A DNA stretch of 64,000 nucleotides, from the NCBI GenBank assembly GCA_964613725.1, contig CAZTJY010000001.1, forward strand, positions 23,575 through 87,574, in the 5' to 3' direction. The translations under genes were made by a program, and so were the position numbers. Origin of the DNA: Parapedobacter sp964613725 (lineage in GTDB: Bacteria > Bacteroidota > Bacteroidia > Sphingobacteriales > Sphingobacteriaceae). The notes beneath the pieces were generated by a model. The model had not been told where the DNA came from. It made no database searches and saw only the letters and a list, made by a program, of their open reading frames with translations. This document shows, piece by piece, positions 45,378-55,000 of the stretch; within the stretch, counting starts at the first letter, position 1, and each line of letters opens with the position of its first letter.

Positions 45378-46607
45378 ATGACAACGAAGCGCAACATATT
45401 TTTGTGGGTACTCCCTTTTTTGCTCACCTACACGGTCCAAAATCCATTGTTTGCACAGCAACGCCATGCAGTCAAAACAAAGCATAGTCTTGTTAAAATT
45501 GCAAAAAAAAGCTTAGCTGAATCCGCTGCACAGTACCGATTGTTGAAAACGCAATTGCCACTAGATCGATTCCCGGTAACCTACTATGCTGGTGAGCAAC
45601 GGCTGATAACCAGTGGCTCAGAACCATGGGTAGGCGGATTCTATCCCGGTGCCCTTCTGTATGTCTACGAGCATAGCCATGATACGGTACTTTACCGTGA
45701 GGCACTTCGAAAGCTGGCGGTCTTGGAAAAGGAGCAATACAACACAACAACGCATGACTTAGGTTTCATGATGTACTGTTCATTCGGCAATGCCCATCGT
45801 ATTGATCCGAAACCTGCTTATATCGACGTCTTAATCAACAGTGCCAAGTCATTGGCCTCAAGGTTCGATGAAAAGGTTGGTTGTATCCGATCTTGGGACT
45901 CGGATACCGCTCGTTTTATGGTAATTATTGACAATATGGTCAATTTGGAATTGCTATTTGCAGCAACACGATTCACCGGAGACTCAACTTTTTATAACAT
46001 AGCCATAACGCACGCAAATACCACCATGCGTGAACACTACCGGCCTGATTACAGTTCACACCACTTAGTTATCTATAATCCCTCAACTGGAAAGCCGATG
46101 AAAAAACAAACCGTACAAGGCGCATCTGACTCATCCGCATGGGCTCGGGGCCAAGCGTGGGGATTATACGGATTCACACTGATGTACCGGGAAACTGGCG
46201 ATACCAGGTACCTGGAACACGCGAACCATATTGCACAGTTTATCCTGAATCATCCGAACCTCCCATCGGACCACATCCCGTATTGGGATTTTAATGCCAC
46301 GGACATCCCCAACGCGCCGCGGGACGCCTCGGCGGCAGCGGTTGTATGCTCCGCATTGTTGGAATTGGCCGCATACGTGGCCCCTAAGCAACGCCGGCAA
46401 TATGCCAAAGCTGCGGAAACGATGCTCGAGTCCTTATCTTCCCCGACATATCGGGCAACTGTCGGGACCAATGGTGGATTTGTACTTAAACACGGTGTGG
46501 GCAACTACCCGCGAAATGCCGATATTGATGTACCATTGATTTATGCCGACTATTATTATATCGAGGCATTGCATCGGTATATAAAAATGGGTGAACCCCA
46601 AGGCTGA
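45378..46607 (+). CDS. GH88 unsaturated glucuronyl hydrolase 2
   Basis: Exported 409-residue paralogue of the GH88 at 34941; signal peptide about 1-27 (NPLFAQ). The two key aspartates are Asp127 (TTTHDLGFMMYCSFGN) and Asp185 (VIIDNMVNLELL). Other shared blocks are WVGGFYPGALLYVYE, SSAWARGQAWGLYGF and APRDASAAAVVCSALLELA. It lacks the 15-residue insert that enzyme 1 has before its RDASAAA block (about 295-310), which lies near the active-site rim, so the two may differ in linkage or sulfate preference. It follows GH2 3 by 11 bases. Confidence 0.93.
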   Translation: MTTKRNIFLWVLPFLLTYTVQNPLFAQQRHAVKTKHSLVKIAKKSLAESAAQYRLLKTQLPLDRFPVTYYAGEQRLITSGSEPWVGGFYPGALLYVYEHSHDTVLYREALRKLAVLEKEQYNTTTHDLGFMMYCSFGNAHRIDPKPAYIDVLINSAKSLASRFDEKVGCIRSWDSDTARFMVIIDNMVNLELLFAATRFTGDSTFYNIAITHANTTMREHYRPDYSSHHLVIYNPSTGKPMKKQTVQGASDSSAWARGQAWGLYGFTLMYRETGDTRYLEHANHIAQFILNHPNLPSDHIPYWDFNATDIPNAPRDASAAAVVCSALLELAAYVAPKQRRQYAKAAETMLESLSSPTYRATVGTNGGFVLKHGVGNYPRNADIDVPLIYADYYYIEALHRYIKMGEPQG

Positions 46608-46623
46608 TAATCGATTGCCAAGG

Positions 46624-47256
46624 ATGGATATAATTGATAGCATCATTTTCGACATGGACGGCACGTTGTGGAATGCCCTTGAGATTTATACCGAAGCATG
46701 GAACAGAAGCTTGCGAGAAAACGGCGTTCAACGGATACTTACTGCCCCAGAAATCGCCGACATGACCGGGTGGGAGAAAAAAGATATCCTGAGCCATCTG
46801 TTGCCCTATCATCCCGAGGCCATCCATAACAAGGTAGACCAACTCGTTGCCGAATATTCAACTTCATTGATCCCTGCCATGAAAGGGCAACTCTATCCGG
46901 GCGTTGATGCTGGCCTTTCACGGTTGTCGGAAAGATATCCCCTGTTCATTTTAAGCAATTGTGACGCTGGGGTAATTGATCTATTCATGGATGCGACAGG
47001 AATACGTTCGCTTATCGTTGATTACGTAGCCCACGGTGAGACTGGGTTTTCGAAGCATGAGAATATGCGGCGTCTGATGGATATGCATCGCTTACATTCG
47101 CCAATATATGTCGGAGATACCCACCGTGACAGCGAAGAAAGCGAAAAAGCAGGCATCCCCTTCATCTTCCTCACATACGGATTCGGTCAATCCACGAAAT
47201 ACCACAAAAAATTCGACTCATTCGAGGAGTTCTCGACTTATTATTCATCATTGTGA
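46624..47256 (+). CDS. HAD-superfamily phosphatase
   Basis: Cytoplasmic 210-residue HAD-IA protein from the ATG at 46624; a GTG start inside the GH88 gene is less likely. Motif I is FDMDGTLW with Asp10 (nucleophile) and Asp12; motif II is ILSNCD; motif III/IV is GFSKHEN followed by YVGDTHRDSEESEKAG. A helical cap lies at about 18-85. It resembles phosphoglycolate phosphatase/beta-phosphoglucomutase relatives; the Ser in ILSNC and the cap fit a small-molecule phosphatase. As last gene of the sugar operon it may act on a sugar phosphate. Confidence 0.8.
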   Translation: MDIIDSIIFDMDGTLWNALEIYTEAWNRSLRENGVQRILTAPEIADMTGWEKKDILSHLLPYHPEAIHNKVDQLVAEYSTSLIPAMKGQLYPGVDAGLSRLSERYPLFILSNCDAGVIDLFMDATGIRSLIVDYVAHGETGFSKHENMRRLMDMHRLHSPIYVGDTHRDSEESEKAGIPFIFLTYGFGQSTKYHKKFDSFEEFSTYYSSL

Positions 47257-47272
47257 TCATAATCGACAGTGA

Positions 47273-48184
47273 TTAGCTTTCGCCGGTGGGCCGTTTGTAG
47301 TTACCCCTGTATTTAGTGGGCGACAACCCCATCATTTTCTTAAATAGTCTTGAAAAATAATAAGGATCATCAATTCCCAGGTCTACACAAATCTCTTTGA
47401 TACTCATATCCGTAAAATAGAGGTATTGACACGATTTATGGATTTTGAGCTGATTAAAGTATTGAATGGGCGACCTGCCGGTTTTGCGTTTGAATAAATC
47501 TGCATAGTGCGATACTGAGATATTTTGTTGGAAAGCAAATTCCTTCAGTGAGTAATTTGCATGCAAATTATTTTTCATAAAGGTAATGGACTCGGAGATA
47601 TGATCGCTTCCATAATAAGAAGGAAACATTTCCTCATGATATATAAATGATGATAGGAACTGTGTCAACATAGAATTAACCAGCTCTAAACTTCGCATAT
47701 CGAAGCTTTTCTCCAGAATATCAAAAAGCTGATCAAACAAGGAAATCCGATACTCGTCATAGGGAATTGGAAATACTTTGGCCGGTTCATTGCCTACATG
47801 GCGTTTATAAAGCAACTCGCTATGGAGCCCCTCAAAATGAACCCAATAAATGCTCCAGGGGTCGTTGGGAGACGATTGGTAGTGGTGTGGGAGATCTCGT
47901 GGGATAATGAAATAATGATTTGGTGACAACCGGAATTCCTTGTTTCCTATACGAATCACACCGTTACCTTCGACGCAATACAGCATAATGTATTGCGGAC
48001 ATCCCAATTTGCGCTCCCGGTCGTGGAAGCTTGCCCTCGGGTAAAACCCCACCGCAGTGAGATGTAATTTATTGGTCAGCGGATTTTTCAACACCTGTTC
48101 GTGCACTTTCGGAGGCAGCACAATCATTTTCTGGCCCAAGAATCCTTCCTTGATTTTCTTTGTCTGTGCGCTTGATTCTACCAT
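47273..48184 (-). CDS. AraC-family transcriptional regulator of the polysaccharide locus
   Basis: A 303-residue regulator from the ATG at 48182-48184; upstream in-frame ATGs would add about 43 residues that cover palindromic DNA and lack family character. The N-terminal cupin-type sensor (about 30-150) has LYCVEGNGVIRIGNKEFRLSPNHYFIIPRDLPHHY and WSIYWVHFEG, typical of RhaS/RhaR-like sugar sensors. The C-terminal double helix-turn-helix (about 200-300) has YSLKEFAFQQNISVSHYADLFKRKTGRSPIQYFNQLKIHKSCQYL and IDDPYYFSRLFKKMMGLSPTKYR. It is convergent with the HAD gene and divergent from the DUF5107-TPR gene. It is the only regulator inside the locus. Confidence 0.9.
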   Translation of the reverse strand: MVESSAQTKKIKEGFLGQKMIVLPPKVHEQVLKNPLTNKLHLTAVGFYPRASFHDRERKLGCPQYIMLYCVEGNGVIRIGNKEFRLSPNHYFIIPRDLPHHYQSSPNDPWSIYWVHFEGLHSELLYKRHVGNEPAKVFPIPYDEYRISLFDQLFDILEKSFDMRSLELVNSMLTQFLSSFIYHEEMFPSYYGSDHISESITFMKNNLHANYSLKEFAFQQNISVSHYADLFKRKTGRSPIQYFNQLKIHKSCQYLYFTDMSIKEICVDLGIDDPYYFSRLFKKMMGLSPTKYRGNYKRPTGES

Positions 48185-48223
48185 ATATCTTAATGTTTTA
48201 TTAATTAGGTCATCCGCGCGCCG

Positions 48224-48237
48224 TGTCACCGGTGACA
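48224..48237. promoter_or_regulatory. 14-bp palindrome, possible operator
   Basis: TGTCACCGGTGACA is a perfect palindrome about 40 bases upstream of the AraC regulator start. Its position in the likely leader or promoter of that gene fits a repressor site, perhaps for self-control or another factor. Confidence 0.4.
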
Positions 48238-48360
48238 AAAACATTTTATTCATGGGCCACGACTTAAAATGCGCAGTTTTTCCGCGAGCCGTTAAAAATA
48301 CAATATTTTTCACTAACGGCTCGTGGGACTTTTAGATTGCCACTTTGTTTATCAATCATC

Positions 48361-48383
48361 GTGAAAAAGTCTATCATTTTCAC
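48361..48383. promoter_or_regulatory. Inverted repeat upstream of the DUF5107 promoter
   Basis: GTGAAAA (48361-48367) and TTTTCAC (48377-48383) are perfect inverted 7-mers, 9 bases apart and ending 12 bases before the -33 TTTG. This is the place for an activator. A related TTTTTCAC occurs at 48306-48313. Confidence 0.45.
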
Positions 48384-48395
48384 ATATTCATCCAT

Positions 48396-48425
48396 TTTGT
48401 AGTTGCATGGGCAATCGTATGTTTG
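48396..48425 (+). promoter_or_regulatory. Promoter of the DUF5107-TPR gene
   Basis: TTTG (48396-48399) is followed after 18 bp by TATGTTTG (48418-48425), a full match to TAnnTTTG. Transcription would start near 48432 and give a leader of about 80 bases. Confidence 0.6.
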
Positions 48426-48512
48426 ACATTGTAAAAGCTGAAGGAAAAGTGTAGCAAAGTCAGCATAAAATAAAATAATTATAGCAGCAAACCTGATTAT
48501 TAATTAAGAGAA

Positions 48513-51500
48513 ATGAGCAAACACATTGTGAACGTTTGGGAAGAGCGTGTAATCATTCCAACTTACGGAGTAGGTAAGCCCGAAAAAAACCCAATGTTTT
48601 TTGAGAAACGCGTGTATCAAGGGAGCAGTGGTGTGGTCTATCCCAATCCGGTTATCGAAAAGATTTACGATGAAAAAAAAGATGTCGAATACTGTGGGCT
48701 GTTTCTTGAAAACAAATACCTGAAAATAATGGTGCTGCCCGAATTAGGCGGGCGAGTACAAATGGCGTATGACAAAATAAAAGGCCGCCATTTTGTCTAT
48801 CACAACCACGTCATTAAACCAGCTCTGGTTGGGCTCTGTGGGCCTTGGATTTCCGGAGGCATCGAGTTCAACTGGCCGCAACATCACCGCCCCAGCACGT
48901 TCGAACCCACCGATTATAGCATCAAAGAAAATCCCGACGGAAGTAAAACCGTTTGGGTAAATGAGGTAGAGAAAATGTTCCAAACAAAAGGGATGGCGGG
49001 CTTTACACTCTATGAAGACAAGGCCTATCTGGAGATCAGTGTAAAGTTGTATAACCGCACATCACTGCCACAGACATTCCTATGGTGGGCAAATCCGGCC
49101 GTGAAGGTAAACGATTATTATCAATCGGTTTTCCCACCCGATGTCAACGCGGTTTTCGATCATGGGAAGCGCGCCGTGGCAAGCTTTCCCATCGCCACGG
49201 GTGAATACTACAAGGTGGACTACGCACCGGGCACCGATATTTCTAATTACAAGAACATACCTGTGCCCACGTCATACATGGCGATCCGTTCGGATTACGA
49301 TTTCGTGGGTGGCTATGAAAACGACACGAAAGCGGGGCTATTGCACGTGGCCAACCACCATATCTCTCCCGGCAAGAAACAATGGACTTGGGGCAACGGT
49401 GATTTCGGGAAGGCCTGGGATCGGAACCTAACCGATGAAAACGGCCCGTATATCGAACTGATGACCGGTGTTTATACCGACAATCAACCGGATTTCACCT
49501 GGTTGATGCCTTATGAAGAGAAGTCGTTTAAACAGTACTTCATGCCCTATCAGGAGCTTGGCATGATTAAAAATGCCACGAAGGACATCCTTGTCGCATT
49601 GGATGTAACCGATGGCAATGCTACGGTAAAAGTTTATGCAACATCGAATCACAATGGGTTAGAATTGCAGCTGCATGACGGCGACCAACTCATTTACCGC
49701 GAATCGTTCGATTGCTCGCCTGAAAATGTATTCGTGAAAACGGTGCCGTTAACGACTACGGGAGATCGCCTCAAGCTAAGCATTGCAGGCCCCGACGGCA
49801 AGCGGTTGATTAATTATGATCCTACGCAAAACAAACTCAGTGAGATTCCTGAACCTGCAAAGGCAGCACTGCCCCCCGTAGATGTAGAGAACAACGAACA
49901 ACTCTATCTGACCGGACTCCACTTGGAGCAATACCGGCATGCAACCTATAATCCAGTCGACTATTACGAAGAAGCGATACGAAGAGACCCGAAAGATGCG
50001 AGGAACAATAACGCTCTCGGGAAATGGTACTTGAGGCGCGGCTGCTTTGAAAAGAGCGAGCCCTACTTCCGCCGCGCAATTGATACGTATACGGAGCGGA
50101 ACCCGAACCCATTCGATGGCGAACCTCATTACAACCTGGGGCTATGCTTGAAATATCAAAACCGGTTGGGAGAGGCATACGAGGCTTTTTACAAAGCCAC
50201 CTGGAACAGCGCGTGGCAAGACAGTGGGTACTTTTCGCTCGCCCAGATCGACATGCACCAAGGGAACATATCAGCTGCACTGGAACATATCGAATGGGCG
50301 ATGGACCGGAATATGCGCAACGGGAAAGCCTGGAGCCTCAAAGCAGCCGCGCTGCGTAAGGCCGGCGACAACGAGGCGGTTATCCGGTTGGGCGAAACCG
50401 CCCTCTTGCGGGACCATTTCAACCTGGCTATCTATTTTGAGATGGCAAAGGCGTACGAACATTTAGGAAAAGATGCTGAAAAGGAAGAGTCATTGAAACA
50501 GCTGTTGAAGTTGTCGCGCATCAATGTAAACAGCTTTCTTGAGTACGGGTTGGATTATGCCGCTGCCGGACTCTACGACGATGCGGCCGAATTCCTTACG
50601 TTGATCGACGACAAATTAGCGGCGAAACCGGCCATATATCTTTATTACCTTGGATGGATGCACTTAAAGGCCGGGAACCGTGAAGCGGCAATGGATTTTT
50701 TCAAGCAAGCGGCATCAGCAGATCCGGGACCTTATTTCACCAATCGCCTGCAAGAAATCGAAATCCTCGAGACAGCCATCGCGTTAAATTCAGAAGATGC
50801 AAAAGCACCCTATTATCTCGGGAACCTCTGGTATGATAAACGACAATACAAGCAGGCAGCGGAGTTATGGGAGCTTTCAAAAGAGCGGAACCCGTCGTTC
50901 CCGACTGTGTACCGTAATCTGGGGCTCGCTTACTTCAATAAACAAGACGATGTAACGAAAGCCTTGGAATATTTCGAAAAGGCCTTCCAATTGGACACAC
51001 AAGATGCACGCGTATTCATGGAACTGGACCAGCTTTACAAACGGCTGAATTATGATGTTCATCAACGGTTGACGAACCTGGAAAAACACGAACAATTGCT
51101 TAAACAGCGGGACGACCTGTACCTGGAGTGGGCCGCGCTGTGCAATTTCACAGGCAACTACCAACAGGCGCTCACATTAATCAACAAACGGAAATTCCAC
51201 CCGTGGGAAGGTGGTGAAGGCAAAGTTCCGGGCCAATACATCTATAGCTTAGTGGAGCTAGCAAAGGTTGATATCGAACAGCAACGTTATCAAAATGCGA
51301 TAGATAAGCTAACCCACGCCCAAATATACCCGGAAAACCTGGGTGAAGGCAAACTGATCGGCGCCAGGGAAAATGATATCTTTTACTGGGTGGGTTGTGC
51401 TTATGAAGGGCTGCAAGATTTCCCGAAAGCCGAAGAGTACTTCCGCAAAGCCACTACGGGTTCATCCGAGCCGGCAGCTGCGGTTTACTACAACGACCAG

Positions 51501-51848
51501 CAGCCCGACAAGATTTTCTACCAGGCATTGGCATGGATAAAGTTGGGAGAAGCCGAACGCGGCCGTACGATGTTACAGCGCCTCTGCACGTATGGCAAGG
51601 AGCACATTGACGACGAGGTTGCGGTAGATTACTTCGCTGTATCATTGCCTGATATGCTGATTTTCGAGGACGACTTAACAGTGAGAAACCGCATACACTG
51701 CCTGTACCTCACCGGGCTGGGTCATCTGGGACTCGGTGAACTCGCCGAAGCTAAGCAAGCGTTTGAACAAGCAATGGAATATGATAGTATGCATTTCGGA
51801 ATTCGAACGCACTTGGTTATGGTCGAAAAACCACAATTAATCGCTTAA
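48513..51848 (+). CDS. DUF5107 domain protein with long TPR array
   Basis: A 1111-residue protein with no signal peptide, so probably cytoplasmic. The N-terminal DUF5107 region (about 10-340) is a beta-supersandwich of aldose-1-epimerase type with LKIMVLPELGGRVQMAYDKIKGRHFVYHN, ISGGIEFNWPQHHRPSTFEP and FLWWANPAVKVND; His and acidic residues in the second block could form an active site. A beta linker (about 365-450) leads to about 600 residues of TPR-like repeats (NALGKWYLRRGCFEKSEPYFRRAI; YYLGNLWYDKRQYKQAAELWELSKERNP and others). The family occurs in sugar loci, with a catalytic or scaffold role suggested but not certain. It is divergent from the AraC regulator and ends at a strong hairpin. 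Confidence 0.82.
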   Translation: MSKHIVNVWEERVIIPTYGVGKPEKNPMFFEKRVYQGSSGVVYPNPVIEKIYDEKKDVEYCGLFLENKYLKIMVLPELGGRVQMAYDKIKGRHFVYHNHVIKPALVGLCGPWISGGIEFNWPQHHRPSTFEPTDYSIKENPDGSKTVWVNEVEKMFQTKGMAGFTLYEDKAYLEISVKLYNRTSLPQTFLWWANPAVKVNDYYQSVFPPDVNAVFDHGKRAVASFPIATGEYYKVDYAPGTDISNYKNIPVPTSYMAIRSDYDFVGGYENDTKAGLLHVANHHISPGKKQWTWGNGDFGKAWDRNLTDENGPYIELMTGVYTDNQPDFTWLMPYEEKSFKQYFMPYQELGMIKNATKDILVALDVTDGNATVKVYATSNHNGLELQLHDGDQLIYRESFDCSPENVFVKTVPLTTTGDRLKLSIAGPDGKRLINYDPTQNKLSEIPEPAKAALPPVDVENNEQLYLTGLHLEQYRHATYNPVDYYEEAIRRDPKDARNNNALGKWYLRRGCFEKSEPYFRRAIDTYTERNPNPFDGEPHYNLGLCLKYQNRLGEAYEAFYKATWNSAWQDSGYFSLAQIDMHQGNISAALEHIEWAMDRNMRNGKAWSLKAAALRKAGDNEAVIRLGETALLRDHFNLAIYFEMAKAYEHLGKDAEKEESLKQLLKLSRINVNSFLEYGLDYAAAGLYDDAAEFLTLIDDKLAAKPAIYLYYLGWMHLKAGNREAAMDFFKQAASADPGPYFTNRLQEIEILETAIALNSEDAKAPYYLGNLWYDKRQYKQAAELWELSKERNPSFPTVYRNLGLAYFNKQDDVTKALEYFEKAFQLDTQDARVFMELDQLYKRLNYDVHQRLTNLEKHEQLLKQRDDLYLEWAALCNFTGNYQQALTLINKRKFHPWEGGEGKVPGQYIYSLVELAKVDIEQQRYQNAIDKLTHAQIYPENLGEGKLIGARENDIFYWVGCAYEGLQDFPKAEEYFRKATTGSSEPAAAVYYNDQQPDKIFYQALAWIKLGEAERGRTMLQRLCTYGKEHIDDEVAVDYFAVSLPDMLIFEDDLTVRNRIHCLYLTGLGHLGLGELAEAKQAFEQAMEYDSMHFGIRTHLVMVEKPQLIA

Positions 51849-51861
51849 CTTGTGGAAACCC

Positions 51862-51895
51862 CACGCTGCAGGCCGATTTGATAACCTGCAGCGTG
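51862..51895 (+). terminator. Strong hairpin after the DUF5107-TPR gene
   Basis: CACGCTGCAGG (51862-51872) and CCTGCAGCGTG (51885-51895) are perfectly complementary over 11 bp with a 12-base loop. The following TTCAA is a poor T-tract. It lies 14 bases after the stop and separates this gene from the third SusC/SusD block. Confidence 0.65.
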
Positions 51896-51973
51896 TTCAA
51901 ACCTGATTGCCTTAACCATAAATTAATCCATTATTACTGGAATAACTACTATTTTCTCGATGCCTTATCCGCC

Positions 51974-51981
51974 TAACTTTG
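51974..51981 (+). promoter_or_regulatory. -7 promoter element of the third SusC/SusD block
   Basis: TAACTTTG matches TAnnTTTG, with a poor -33 (TTTT at 51952-51955, 18 bp upstream). Transcription would start near 51988, about 37 bases before the SusC ATG. The weak -33 suggests activation by a regulator. Confidence 0.5.
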
Positions 51982-52024
51982 TTCTTAAAGTTAAACACTA
52001 AGTTATATTACAACCCTTTATTAT

Positions 52025-55000
52025 ATGGCACCAAAAATAATGTTCATCCTAATCGCTGGAGCGTTTTTCCTCTGTTGGACACACGAATCGTACGCCCAAT
52101 TATCCGTGAGTGGCCGGATTATAAGCGATGATGGTCCAATTAGCGGTGCGAACGTCCAATTAAAAGATTCAGACGTTTCTACGCTGTCGGATAGCAAAGG
52201 CGAATTTACGTTGACGGCTCCCGTCGATGGGTTCCTCATAATTTCATATATTGGATACCAGACACAGGAAATCGCCATTAATAACCGGGCTTCCATCCAA
52301 ATTAAATTGGCTGTGGATCAGAAGCAGTTGGACGAAATAGTCATCGTTGGTTACGGTCAACAAAAGAAAGAAAATCTCACTGGGGCAGTTTCAACCGTTG
52401 ATGTAACGATGCTTGAATCAAGGCCTGTACAAAACGCTGCGCAAATGCTTCAGGGGATTTCCCCCGGATTGAATATCACACAGAATAATGGGATGCTGGA
52501 AAATAGCCCCTCAATCAACATACGGGGCATCGGTACGATTGGTCAGGGATCGAGCGGAGCACCACTTATATTAATCGATGGGATGGAAGGGGACATCAAC
52601 ACGGTAAATCCCCAAGATATTGAAGAAATATCGATACTGAAAGACGCAGCAGCATCTTCAATTTATGGATCAAGGGCCCCTTTCGGCGTGGTACTCATTA
52701 AGACTAAAACCGGAAAATCGGGTCAATCGCAGTTAACGTATAACGGAAACATAAGGCAAGTCCAACCACTTTTACTTCCTAAAATGATGAATTCCCTCGA
52801 TTTTGCTACATATTTTAATGACGCAAACATCAACAGCGGTGGGAATATTTATTTTGACCCCGAACGCATGCAAAGAATCCAGGATTTCATGGAAGGCCGG
52901 CTAACGGCCACGACGATACCCGATCCCAATAATCCTGAAATCTGGTGGCAGGGCTATTCGGGTGGCAACGACAATGTCGATTGGTTTCGCGCGTTATACC
53001 GGGAACAAACTTTCGCACATGAACATAACTTAGCTATCACGGGTGGATCGGAAAACATCCAATACTATATTTCGGGCCAATACCTTGATCAAGACGGGCT
53101 AATGGTATTCAACCAGGATAATTACAAGCGATATTCTTTCAATGGCAAGGTTAATGGAAAACTAGCCGACTGGGCATCCGTCAGCTACCATGCACGTTTT
53201 GCACGTGAGGATTATCACCGACCTTCGAGGTTGTCCAATACGTTATTTACCGATCTTGCCCGACAAGGATGGCCAGTGTTACCACTATATGATCCAAACG
53301 GTTTTCTCAATTCCGCACCGTCACCCGCTTTAGGGCTAAGGGATGGCGGGACCGATGCACTCCAACACGATAAACTAGCACAGCAACTAGAGGTTGTTAT
53401 CGAACCTATTAAAAACTGGAAGCTATACGGCCAGTTGAACTACCGAATTTACGATGATTTTAGACATTGGGATATTCAAAAAACATATAATTATGACGTG
53501 GCCGGAAACCCCTACGTATATGAGCAGAACAGCAGTGTTCACGAGCGGGCGTATCGGGAGAATTACAACAGCAATAGCTTTTATACCGAATATGTACCCC
53601 AGTTTTCAGGTGGCCACAATATCAAAGGGATGATTGGCTTTCAAACGGAAGTAAACAAATACAGAAACATCACGGCGACGAGAGACGGCATTATCGTACC
53701 CGCTTTGCCAGTCTTGGATTTGACTTCGGGTACAGATTTCAATGGAAACCCACTGACACCAGCGATAAGTGGGAAATATGAAGACTGGGCTACCGTAGGT
53801 TACTTTGGCCGAATCAACTATAATTTCAATGAAAAGTACCTTTTTGAATTTAATATTAGACGGGACGGGAGTTCCCGCTTCAGGGAAAATGCACGGTGGC
53901 TTTGGTCGCCGTCAGTGTCTGCCGGTTGGAACATTGCCAAAGAGTCCTTCTGGGAACCCCTCACAGACTGGGCGGATTTGGTTAAGCTGAGGGCATCTTA
54001 CGGAAAGTTAGGAAACCAGAATACCTCGTCGCGATATCCCACTTACGTGAGTTTACCAATCGGCACAGCCAATGGAACCTGGATAGTAAACGGCACTCGT
54101 CCAAATACCGCGGGCGCATCGGGATTGGTGAGCCAGTATCTCACATGGGAGAGCATTAGGAGTTGGAACGTCGGCCTGGATTTATCGTTTTTTGCCGGCC
54201 AACTGACCAGCGTTTTCGATTACTTCATCCGTTATACCGACAATATGGTCGGTCCTGCGCCGGAACTGCCCGTGATCTTGGGCACAAATGTCCCTTCGAC
54301 GAACAACACTGACCTGAAGACTTATGGTTTTGAATGGGAATTGGCTTGGACGAGGCAGTTCAATAATGGGCTGCTCGGCAATGTACGGGTAGTGTTATCG
54401 GATTCCAAAACTAAAATTCTAAATTACCCAAACCCTTCCAACCTCCTAGGTTCTTACCGATCGGGGCAGCAAATGGGTGAAATATGGGGATACGAGACGC
54501 TCGGTATTGCGCAAACGCAGGAAGAAATGGATGCACATCTAGCCTCGCTACCAAACGGAGGACAGAATGCATTGGGGAGCCAGTTCAGTGCGGGCGATAT
54601 TCTCTATCGCGATATCAATGGCGATGGCAAGATAGACCCCGGCTCGAACACGTCAGACGACCCGGGCGACCTCAAGGTAATCGGTAATAGCATGCCCCGA
54701 TATCTTATCGGACTCGATTTACGGGCTTCTTGGCGAGGTGTTGATGTAAGCACATTTATCCAAGGCGTGTTAAAACAGGACTTCTTTCAAGATAGTTATT
54801 ACTTCTGGGGCGCCTCAACTGGCGGTATTTGGTGGTCAACCGGGTTGGACGTACATCGTGATTATTTCCGAGGGAACCCTGACCACATATTGGGACAAAA
54901 CCTAGATGCCTATTACCCCCGCCCACTATTCGGCGCATCCGCCGAAAAAAACCAGCAGGTACAGACCCGGTATCTTCAGAATGCGTCATATATACGGTTG

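Larger units (their letters stand above)
48185..48512. other. Divergent control region between AraC regulator and DUF5107-TPR gene
   Basis: A 328-base non-coding stretch. It holds a 14-bp palindrome (48224-48237), an interrupted inverted repeat (48361-48383) just upstream of a good plus-strand promoter (48396-48425), and an AT-rich leader. No well-formed minus-strand -7 element was found. Confidence 0.6.
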
